The notes under the pieces were generated by a model that saw only the letters and a list, made by a program, of their open reading frames with translations, was not told the DNA's origin and did not search any database. Position numbers and translations under genes: made by a program. From assembly GCA_016933055.1 (NCBI GenBank), contig JAFGBS010000028.1, positions 186,001 to 250,000 of the forward strand: DNA of 64,000 bases, given 5' to 3'. Source of the stretch: Promethearchaeota archaeon (GTDB lineage Archaea; Asgardarchaeota; Lokiarchaeia; Sigyniarchaeales; Promethearchaeaceae). Shown in pieces: positions 59,401-64,000 of the stretch. Numbering within the stretch: position 1 is the stretch's first letter; each line of letters begins with the position of its first letter.

Positions 59401-60966
59401 CATTCTACGAAAAATATAGACAAATTGGAATCAGAATTTTCTTCAATTAACTTAGAGACAATGAGTCATAGTGATTTAATGGAGTTATTGGCTAAAATCG
59501 AACCAAAACGTCTGAAAATTATTAAAAATCTAAACATGATATTAGGAATTATTATATACGGTACATTATCTGTGATAGCATATTTAATCGTTTATATATT
59601 CTCTCAATCTATCATTTTATCTCTTAGTGGAGCATTATTAATAGTATACGGTCAGTCAGAATTAAATTACTACATTCTAAAAGCGTTTCCCTCCAAGATC
59701 AGTTTCTATTATTCCTTAATGTCATGGATCTGTTTCAGTGTTTTAATATCCTTTAGTATCCCAATAGTATTTTGGGGAAATAATCCTGAATGGGTAGTCA
59801 ATTCTGATTTAAATATTGTGGTGTATATTACCAACGGATTTTTCGTTTCGACGTGTTTTTGCATTTTTAGTATTTTGTCTTTTGCTACACTCTTTATTTT
59901 AAAACGAAAATACTCCGATTACACCATCAAATTTCAATGGATGAAATATTTACGAATAGGAACTTATTTTACAATAACGGCAGTAGTTTTTGTATTGTTT
60001 ATTCCTACTTCGATTATGTTTGCATCATTTCTAAGTAGTCTTGTGTTATATTTGGAGATGGTAGGAGAGAGATATTTTCCAATCTTTATGAACAAAATTA
60101 CTCGTTTAATCCGTAGTATTAGTGCATTTATTATTTCTATTATTCTATGCTATTGGATCTATTCCTATATGGAAAATACATTTAATTTTGAAATCGCTTT
60201 AGCTGTTTCGATTCTTTTATTCACAATTTTAAGCCAATTAATATTCAATCCTTGGGAGTATAAAAAAGTCGCCGGTCCAATATTTTGGGGTTTTATTTCT
60301 GCCGAAATCGGATATCTAATCAGTAATATTGTCATAGTAAATAATATTCTACTTGGGATCGCTTCTGGACTGATTTTAATGGGATTGTATCCAATAATTT
60401 TTGAATTTTCACGCTTTGTGGACTTTTTCAGAAATATCGTAGAAAATATAAGAATTTTCTACCAGAAAATCATCTATTTCTTCAAAAACTTCTGGATTAA
60501 TCTAAAAAACTTTTATACGAAAAATAAAATATGGTTGACTCTTATCATGGTGTCGGCCATGTTTACAGGATTATTATTCGGGCTACGAATCCTCCTTCCT
60601 TTATACCAAGCAATGTTTATTAGCGCTTCGATAGCGTCTACATTTCTATTTCCGATCTTCATCACTCCAAAAGCTTTGAAAGACGAGAAATCGTTCTCCC
60701 GAATGGTTTATTATTCCGCAATTATCTATGTATTTGCAAACATCGCGATTTTTTCATTTGTGAAGATTAATATCATCTGGTTTTTGCTCTCATTAGTTTT
60801 ATTCAGTTCGATCTTATTAGTAGTGATTTATCGGCAAGAGACCCTATATAATTTATCGGTGCGCTGGAGATTGATTGGGTTGATAATAACGATATTATCT
60901 GCGGTTGTTCTCGTCTCCATGGTAGTTTTATATGTTATTGGGTTGATTTCCATAAAGTTTTTCTAA
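50440..60966 (+). CDS. Giant multi-pass membrane protein (3508 aa), unknown
   Basis: One uninterrupted frame encodes a 3508-residue protein that is hydrophobic almost throughout. Counting hydrophobic stretches of about 20 residues gives on the order of ninety or more membrane helices. The main soluble breaks are at about 808-872, 1081-1128, 2161-2217, 2395-2518 (acidic and Ser-rich, with SPIPIPPPLEI), 2777-2840 and 2990-3032. There is no signal peptide, nucleotide-binding site, protease motif or transporter signature that I can identify. The many short segments of similar length suggest growth by internal duplication, but I could not define a repeat unit by eye. The PHP gene starts 28 bases downstream and may be co-transcribed. 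Confidence 0.9.
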   Translation: MNDFGVNSKNEKIKKLTDALWRFWWLVLFLFILPIGIAGIIGFSVNRILASKISWINEFSYSLFLLLIPIFLLVFLIPYEKYRKHKFFISTNLPTYKHVIFFTLIPLIPQLYYQIVKIILVRLNIEYSIFFGDLGLFNRILTPMVSIITIGFYLYTRKPSSAVIFSTTIKTIDKIVIILYLTIQSISIVIFPNRLNLPFLILNALLFTVFMGVFHFGLIKNSSTEEKLPLDFKIRLLFNICTVMGLICSILLIGWIFWLYYALDIYIIIMQTPLILILSLKGMIIYSYNQVLNTQLSDTVKSQKSLPVINSFLAFILILVCICFFIYSWNQLIFEIITIAYLIIIFIWIGLDYRTKIISTINAKIASLLSSLLLISLITIIIPIAPIYQITIGSVLLYLDLALLSYWRILDRNKIAVIHAFLFSAIILEVFYTLWDLVVVRLESLLTNPSLIIWLRVFLFSFAFLVSTILSLFRVVLKRFKGKVSRFIKWVFLVVHFMLGVAITGIVYLTLGKIIVGVLEPFWIFFKILAPLIIYIPINVGVFKIYYKYGIYSRRSIINIDAYSINLISLLLGISAVIFLRSVGSYLILGFLFTISIILHLYLKKKNQFLEDLTYQKWMVVFHPLMLFEINIGLLLIFIQNLSLSVSLSIFTAMLITQVVLFVFRKLKFLFGDRFAISYNILSIMLQGIFLPIYLDSIIDAFIINLGAELTTFLSFLCPITIISIYLLIFFTYSLRNGILTSKIAVKFTNLLYFSTYIMFSLIPTYVLQILQQNPITGRFLSEIFYFSASLLVWILFDSFTIHGMIFGPKKWILLAIEDSIFLENPTKKKIFQIQSATGIELIFNSENEVKIDDSVVSKYLNRPELFYEPKNTSDLLLGHFSWVLSVFVNLISVLYVIQTTNIIQISFGLALFLPGLLSYVTLILLYKFKIVKNPLKQIFYNVNFIYNIFSGAVILFPIIQQPLISILGITNASLVALVCSAAFAFSSFHILKKRLVSRTPGFYYITLFILWVLFSTILIISISFTASVLSSVEGLENTFLVAVFSNSFFIVFLTLSFITLAFLGAIGYIFKYNTVILQRVPIYTFFTEEELKNGEISKQELEFLEKRGFASKKTEDFLKERVKLLKTFKFRHYASIFTYMISPISLFILGILAGNLGYALFTRSLLLEAFVAYLLSILLGFTIDNRWTKYVNRELNNQIRCIVWIIFQVIISISVALLLELTWYGRILLFLQIYSILMPPLNYFLKNAGFKVIKWTERTEEFTKLLMVITSTAYLANLSLSTFFIHLHSSTTKILGYVPFLLLIVHIIFHITYFRKETSLKRFYRTYNLSFPFIMISLYLIRYQTQIYELFPPWVPVLSIISPILSVILLWFALFYYYSMVKQFNIILNFFYQFILIFIGSIYILHLVIIPLSTQYGYGYLHTDQILVSCAITFIGFYYIRKAAYFEIYKGFLQEEPVRFRSIGIIAGILRTVGVILFVGSILRLVNVIFNIAITRWTITTLNLWQLSLINSIFNWSLASFLGLFLFLFFLKGYFKNFDQYSYNSRFIIRIFTVLAASFAVGMTVILYETTYLFALPPILVGCYFWLYFIQKKNPYRANLTIGAAKSILVFFFVFWTLHQYIFRYLFGSILISSSLLTTIELLLSAGITGFVFSRTFQNIILKGKNTFSWILLVSSVSAICYSCFLSLDNLGLIISEPTIELDFTLNLTLTLNFGILLLYLAVAVHQWKISKKIWDVAWWLWLFLPIINFTIIYQSIRGIDTITESFFVFGLEVSGSVLLTIIISTLLYLPIILTKFQKAYKWFFFLTWIEAIPVWIWLAPNIFRDPNSIYLSPLFVTGLSLISAVPLLFSLKYWRIIAGVWILIALINAMFLSILIDISFIPDMIMDVFIHITVYGLYIIIFISNPLIRESWKNYDYGILVGYLLMIIGASVVVFGFSYVLTLDYLYAISISAFFTGIIMISGRYVKLIHNRLNPYAVLLMAAGIGLGSFLFLYEFKLFPVNLDFTWTFLNQTLQNTVFPFSIALISSGGIILLAQARQLINKKHWRLMYAFFAVGIGVAIGSVLDSLLDLPNPLFAAIVTFWSVLSSYPTFRYKKPIFWGLFPLFIASLSVYGFEQLNIGFNWSFHTIIGVNYTFWIFSFSLASLIIHKVVSLYFMRKYLKVTRELTDMGISDYKTLPFDDEDDVLMIQQKEIAVNLIQSLEILPQFYTTPRKIASLYSLFLSLSLYSLSYFISFITPIPLLFQIEVFIFLISVSTFINLAYIKRNDIFQNLHTIRFIRFIATNLLYASILYGIIILNRIIIPIIPELVSGFSLTANLTLSLNIALDSIFFYVIFIILSQWIAFYNKLITLMVKIISWITFITAISYFLYAITSFTYIVVLIVTIGSYLIVIHLRNFHKHYAMTLRLLTDTLSSSSEKMTALEDYEENEYLEAQSKVLGIDSPIPIPPPLEIHYEDLASEADFMEVKEVLDAILPLDSSEMPFTADSLSSQISSKKSLSDTLELRAKQEKRSKILYSIIGFFDAWIKQGIILELSYLASLIFSNMFPNINEISLYHVYVFRLFMFLCIATTFYNFKKLIPANYRLVVVQILSTLFMVTTILTPFSVISVYGTELNLIIDRYYWSNIMFLVSITIFLLLLQIQLVIRNYVETKNVHLRQLIIDKWNDVIQPMLLILAAYIIANIISINTPLITRLIIAALILFTEAIIEKYILKIFNRLTRARLLLYSWILINILGIIQVVQFLPTLKFSWTLGILMLLILAFLQYITLYLYYSLKNEKIIRTYNINPIVLNHFLFRMMNRHVDWAKKRSPKHLYQQYEHSEKLITYNDFIKPKYNFMALITYILISALLSALIYESSIKSFILGYITELKALGVSINNLSALWNHPTGLQLLILSGLPIIIAIILSFGLFFQDKFTFRILHAITRDIFLILLWVLISGGILFYSLALLQLWKGITYSNLLTPGMIAIISIAQYYTIYLITDIAIHSTKNIDKLESEFSSINLETMSHSDLMELLAKIEPKRLKIIKNLNMILGIIIYGTLSVIAYLIVYIFSQSIILSLSGALLIVYGQSELNYYILKAFPSKISFYYSLMSWICFSVLISFSIPIVFWGNNPEWVVNSDLNIVVYITNGFFVSTCFCIFSILSFATLFILKRKYSDYTIKFQWMKYLRIGTYFTITAVVFVLFIPTSIMFASFLSSLVLYLEMVGERYFPIFMNKITRLIRSISAFIISIILCYWIYSYMENTFNFEIALAVSILLFTILSQLIFNPWEYKKVAGPIFWGFISAEIGYLISNIVIVNNILLGIASGLILMGLYPIIFEFSRFVDFFRNIVENIRIFYQKIIYFFKNFWINLKNFYTKNKIWLTLIMVSAMFTGLLFGLRILLPLYQAMFISASIASTFLFPIFITPKALKDEKSFSRMVYYSAIIYVFANIAIFSFVKINIIWFLLSLVLFSSILLVVIYRQETLYNLSVRWRLIGLIITILSAVVLVSMVVLYVIGLISIKFF

Positions 60967-60994
60967 TTTGCCCAATACATTGTTTAAGGTAATA

Positions 60995-61717
60995 ATGAAA
61001 GACTCTGATTTCCATATGCATTCGAATTATTCGGATGGTTTTAACTTGATAAGAGAAATGGTGGAAGCTGCAATTGATCGAGATTTAAAAAATATCGCAA
61101 TAACCGATCATATAAGTGCATCGGGTCATTTTTTATATACATTTAGCAAATCCCGCCTATCGTTAGAAAATTATCTCGATGAAATTACTCGCCTAAGAAG
61201 GAAGTATGAAAAAAAAATACATATTTATGCAGGAGTAGAAATCACAGATGATTTTGTACATACTCCTAAATCCCACCTTCTGGAAAATAAGTTGTATGAG
61301 TATATAGATTTTATCTCCCTTATCTTGATCGAAACAATCTTAATCGCAGAACCCGTCAGAACTGCTCTTAATGTGCGAGAATATTTGAATCAAATTGGAG
61401 ATGAACAGATTTTGGTGGTATTTGCTCATCCCGATTATAGCGCCATGAATTTTTCCACTTTTCAATTGCTTTTAAAGAACCGTATCGGTTTCGAATTAAA
61501 TGAGAGTAAATTATCAGAGAGAGATGCTGCTTTCTTTTTAGAATTTGTAAATCAATTAAGTCAAAAAGAGAAGAAGGATTTACTCATTACCGTCGGTAGT
61601 GATGCTCATCGTGTTAAAGATGTAGGAAGACTAAATTTTGTTTTTTCAATAGTTGAGGATAATAATTTATGGAAATATGTGATCACTCCTCCAAAAGTTC
61701 AAGATTTCATTCTATAA
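60995..61717 (+). CDS. PHP-domain phosphoesterase
   Basis: The 240-aa protein shows the PHP metal-binding pattern: FHMHSNYSDG (H7, H9), ITDH (D38, H39), GVEITDD, VFAHPDY and GSDAHR. Family members include histidinol phosphatase, nucleoside-monophosphate phosphatases and the exonuclease part of polymerases. A stand-alone domain of this size fits a small phosphatase or nuclease. I chose ATG 60995 because AAGGT lies just ahead; a TTG at 60968 would add nine residues. It closely follows the giant membrane-protein gene. Confidence 0.9.
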   Translation: MKDSDFHMHSNYSDGFNLIREMVEAAIDRDLKNIAITDHISASGHFLYTFSKSRLSLENYLDEITRLRRKYEKKIHIYAGVEITDDFVHTPKSHLLENKLYEYIDFISLILIETILIAEPVRTALNVREYLNQIGDEQILVVFAHPDYSAMNFSTFQLLLKNRIGFELNESKLSERDAAFFLEFVNQLSQKEKKDLLITVGSDAHRVKDVGRLNFVFSIVEDNNLWKYVITPPKVQDFIL

Positions 61718-61841
61718 TAATTACTTATGATGATTAGACTTTAGTTGTAACAGAATTAACCAGAAAATTTTTAACTCTGCTTTAATTGTAGCAAGAATAT
61801 TATTTCTATATTTAACCACAGTAAATTACTGGGGTGATTTT

Positions 61842-62129
61842 TTGCCTCGAAAAACTAAAAAGCAGATTCAAGAGGAAATAAATGAAATCCTCGAGCAAGC
61901 GAATTATTTATTAGATCAGATATCAGCAGATAATTCTGTACCACGTAATATTCGTCGTGTTACGGGAGAAGCAACGGAAGCAATCAATGATACAGAAGAG
62001 TCTCCTGCAGTGAATGCAAGTAACGCTATATCCCTATTGGATGATTTATCGCAAGATCCAAATTGCCCATTGCATACACGAACCCGAATTTACCAGATCT
62101 TATCCTTACTCGAACAAATTAGAGATTAA
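61842..62129 (+). CDS. UPF0147 family protein
   Basis: The 95-aa all-helical protein matches the archaeal UPF0147 family, including ILEQANYLLDQISADNSVPR (20-39), then NIRRVTGEA and ISLLDDLSQDPNCPLHTRT. Its role is unknown; it is widespread in archaea. It starts at TTG with GGGGTGAT ahead. It overlaps the convergent fusion gene by 4 bp, and the T-rich stretch that encodes that protein's lysine/glutamate tail on the other strand could serve as its terminator. Confidence 0.88.
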   Translation: MPRKTKKQIQEEINEILEQANYLLDQISADNSVPRNIRRVTGEATEAINDTEESPAVNASNAISLLDDLSQDPNCPLHTRTRIYQILSLLEQIRD

Positions 62130-63601
62130 GTTTTTTCTTTTTCTTTTTCGTCTTTTTTTTGAATGAATATATCAAGTCCAATTGTTACGAGACGCGGACC
62201 AAAGGTGACGATAACAAACACATTCTCCCTAGATCCTCGCTCTATTCTACCATCTCTAATAGAATAAAAAATTGTTCTCTGGCCATATGTACTCGCAAGA
62301 AGGTGGTCTGGAAAATTAAAATCTGCTCGAAATTCTTCGGCAGCATGAGTATGAAGATTATATTGAGAATCTTCCATTGATTTTTGAACAAAAAAATAAT
62401 GGAGATCAAGAAAGTTGCCCATTTCATTCTCATTTATAACAAGACTCGTTGTTGTATGATTTGATTTAATCGTGATAAATCCCGATTTCATGAGGGGGAA
62501 TTGTTCTTTAATTTCTTTCATTATGTGATCGATGGTATCTTGGATAGAAATAAGTTGAGTGATGCAAAAACTCTGAACTTTTATATCATACCCTAAGTGA
62601 ATCTGATGGGAATTGTCAAATTCGGAATCTAATTTGTATGTAATATAGTTTTCTATAGGTTTCTTTTTGGATACGATTCCAAAGAATCGATTTGCATTGC
62701 GAAAAGCCCATATTCGCAATAAATTTTTAAATTTAAGATTTAGTATCTCGGTAGCTTCATGCCACCCGCGAACTAGTTGGGAAGATTCAAGAGTAGGGGC
62801 ACCACTCGCTAATATAATTCTATTCCACCAATTTTGTATGAAACCTGGGATTTGAAATAAGCGAGTAAAAAAAGTGGTTGGAGTTTCTCCTCCCAACATT
62901 CTGAGATTTAATTCCAAAAAAACATTTGATTGAAATTTGTATTTATCAATATTAAGAATAAGATCATTCCAATTTCCGCTGGCAATAATTAATGGATGAG
63001 TAACATCTAAGCTGGAAGTAATTTTAGCCATAGAATTAGCAATATTGCCGTTATCCAGAAGTGGAAGAATTCCTAAATGTAAATTAATAAAATCAATTTT
63101 TAACGGAAGATTCTGGATTTTTATCCATTTAATAAATTCTTCAAAATCGTCAGATCTTAGGTATTCTGCTTGATACAGAGGATATACTACGATTCCAACT
63201 ATTTTTGCTTTATTTTTTGAGTAAAATGCCTCTAATTTGTTTTGTCCATTTTTTTCAGGGTAGATTGAGGCAAGCATTTTCGAAGATGAGATAACTTTAC
63301 CCATTTGTAGGGTGAAATCGTTCGGAATTCCGAATTTTTCATTCAATTCTATCGCTTGTAGGATTGGTAGGTGAATTGTACTGGATTCCAGTTCCAATTC
63401 TAATTGTTGATATGTTATTTTTCTTCGATAAAATACGGGATGACCATGGATTTTTAGTTTCAATAATTCTTGTACAGGTTTTGGAAATGAAATTTCATCG
63501 AAAATGGGCCAAATCTGGCCATCAATGTTTGGAAGATAATAGGGGTTTGAATAGTTTATTCCAAAAATGCATGAAAAATTAGGACAATATAGTTTTTCCA
63601 T
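62126..63601 (-). CDS. Amidohydrolase-like domain fused to UPF0047 (YjbQ) domain
   Basis: The last 140 residues match the UPF0047/YjbQ family: SNHTTTSLVINENE, NLHTHAAEE, FPDHLLAS and VFVIVTFGPR, with its conserved His and Glu residues. The N-terminal 300 residues resemble a TIM-barrel amidohydrolase of the amidohydrolase-2 kind (IVGIVVYPLYQAE, LILASGAPTLE, then NANRFFG). The Asp usually found in the GSD-P motif is Ala (ASGAP), and the N-terminal HxH is not clear, so the barrel is likely inactive or unusual. I prefer ATG 63601 (491 aa), preceded by GGTGG; a GTG at 63649 would add 16 residues. YjbQ proteins have a reported thiamine-phosphate synthase activity. The product of this fusion is unknown. 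Confidence 0.75.
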   Translation of the reverse strand: MEKLYCPNFSCIFGINYSNPYYLPNIDGQIWPIFDEISFPKPVQELLKLKIHGHPVFYRRKITYQQLELELESSTIHLPILQAIELNEKFGIPNDFTLQMGKVISSSKMLASIYPEKNGQNKLEAFYSKNKAKIVGIVVYPLYQAEYLRSDDFEEFIKWIKIQNLPLKIDFINLHLGILPLLDNGNIANSMAKITSSLDVTHPLIIASGNWNDLILNIDKYKFQSNVFLELNLRMLGGETPTTFFTRLFQIPGFIQNWWNRIILASGAPTLESSQLVRGWHEATEILNLKFKNLLRIWAFRNANRFFGIVSKKKPIENYITYKLDSEFDNSHQIHLGYDIKVQSFCITQLISIQDTIDHIMKEIKEQFPLMKSGFITIKSNHTTTSLVINENEMGNFLDLHYFFVQKSMEDSQYNLHTHAAEEFRADFNFPDHLLASTYGQRTIFYSIRDGRIERGSRENVFVIVTFGPRLVTIGLDIFIQKKDEKEKEKT

Positions 63602-63671
63602 ATAATCCACCGATCCATATAAATAATAAGGGATTATGGGAGTAAACACTCATAAAACTATAGGTATAAAT

Positions 63672-64000
63672 TCATTCATCATCTTCATAAGTTTGACTTG
63701 AAAAGAATTTCTTCTTATCTTCGGTTGTATACAATTCCAAATAATATCCTCCACGACTGAATCCTAAAGCGGTCAATATATTACCGATTAATCGGATAAC
63801 GTTAATCATTAGCTGAAACGATGTATAGTAGGAAGGTCCCAAAGGTATAAAACCCAAGAATAATCCAACAACCAAATAAAAGATATATAAAATAGCACCA
63901 TAGACCATTAAACGCATTTCCTTAGGAAAAGGTGCTTGAGCTTCCTCTTCTAATCTATCTCCAACAAAATTGATACCCCATTTACGTAAAAGTATATACC
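63672..64000 (-). CDS. Membrane protein, 5' end outside the window
   Basis: The frame is open from the window edge to a stop at 63672 and gives 109 residues of an incomplete protein. An internal ATG at 63917 gives a shorter 81-residue product, but the frame upstream reads naturally (KWGINFVGDRLEEEAQ), so the true start is probably beyond the window. Two spans (about 38-53 and 62-82 of the visible part) and an acidic C-terminal tail are seen. Family not recognised. It lies 70 bases ahead of the fusion gene's start. Confidence 0.65.
   Translation of the reverse strand, partial: YILLRKWGINFVGDRLEEEAQAPFPKEMRLMVYGAILYIFYLVVGLFLGFIPLGPSYYTSFQLMINVIRLIGNILTALGFSRGGYYLELYTTEDKKKFFSSQTYEDDE

Noticed and set aside
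1..64000. tRNA, rRNA, CRISPR arrays and insertion-sequence transposases
   Set aside because: I looked through the intergenic regions and found no cloverleaf, conserved rRNA stretch, regularly spaced repeats or transposase reading frame. A covariance-model search would be needed to exclude small RNAs.

Overview
The window reads as a chromosomal segment of an Asgard archaeon, most like a low-GC Lokiarchaeia-type genome. That placement is inferred from gene content, not from a marker phylogeny. Support comes from archaeal information genes (deoxyhypusine synthase, archaeal-type ArgRS, UPF0147) sitting beside eukaryote-like families: two Rab/Ras-like small GTPases, a Rag/Gtr-like GTPase fused to winged-helix and longin-like domains, a longin-like/winged-helix protein, a polyproline protein with a WH2-like tail, a vWA protein with zinc and RING-like fingers, and an ICMT-like methyltransferase. 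Start codons are ATG, GTG and TTG, many with Shine-Dalgarno (SD) sites and 1-4 bp gene overlaps. No rRNA, tRNA or CRISPR array was seen.

Layout. 1-9 kb: partial membrane protein, a KaiC-like/small-GTPase operon, the polyproline protein, an ICMT-like enzyme, an orphan adenine methyltransferase, a transglutaminase-like protein, RdgB and a membrane protein. 9-12.5 kb: a V4R-like protein that may start at ATA, ArgRS and deoxyhypusine synthase. 12.6-19.4 kb: a tight four-gene operon (NuoE, NuoF, a NuoG-NfnA fusion, NfnB/GltD) predicting a soluble flavin-based transhydrogenase hub linking NAD(H), NADP(H) and ferredoxin, without a hydrogenase or formate dehydrogenase site. 19.6-25.8 kb: Fe-S aldo/keto reductase-like protein, ABC-2 exporter, vWA/RING-like protein, two odd small ORFs and a second small GTPase. 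25.8-27.5 kb: a decayed island bounded by two near-identical 47-bp direct repeats, holding a beta-propeller pseudogene, an intact HicBA pair, a frameshifted DUF433 antitoxin and an interrupted RelB-like antitoxin. 27.6-29.2 kb: Rag-like GTPase.

29.4-44.4 kb: one 15-kb operon with a MacB/LolD-type ATPase, two FtsX-type permeases and, between them, a 1284-aa membrane-anchored surface protein and a 1468-aa subtilase-like protein with eroded catalytic residues, one membrane span and cytoplasmic zinc ribbons. 44.4-50.3 kb: beta-propeller surface protein, metallophosphoesterase, alpha/beta hydrolase, rhomboid protease, longin-like/wHTH protein and a small membrane protein. 50.4-61 kb: a single 3508-codon gene for a membrane protein with probably ninety or more helices, the most striking object here, followed closely by a PHP phosphoesterase. 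61.8-64 kb: UPF0147, an amidohydrolase-like/UPF0047 fusion and a partial membrane protein.

The main systems are the Nuo-Nfn redox complex, the ABC/FtsX envelope operon with its surface clients, and a dispersed set of GTPase and longin-type regulatory proteins. The giant membrane protein has no assignable function from sequence alone.
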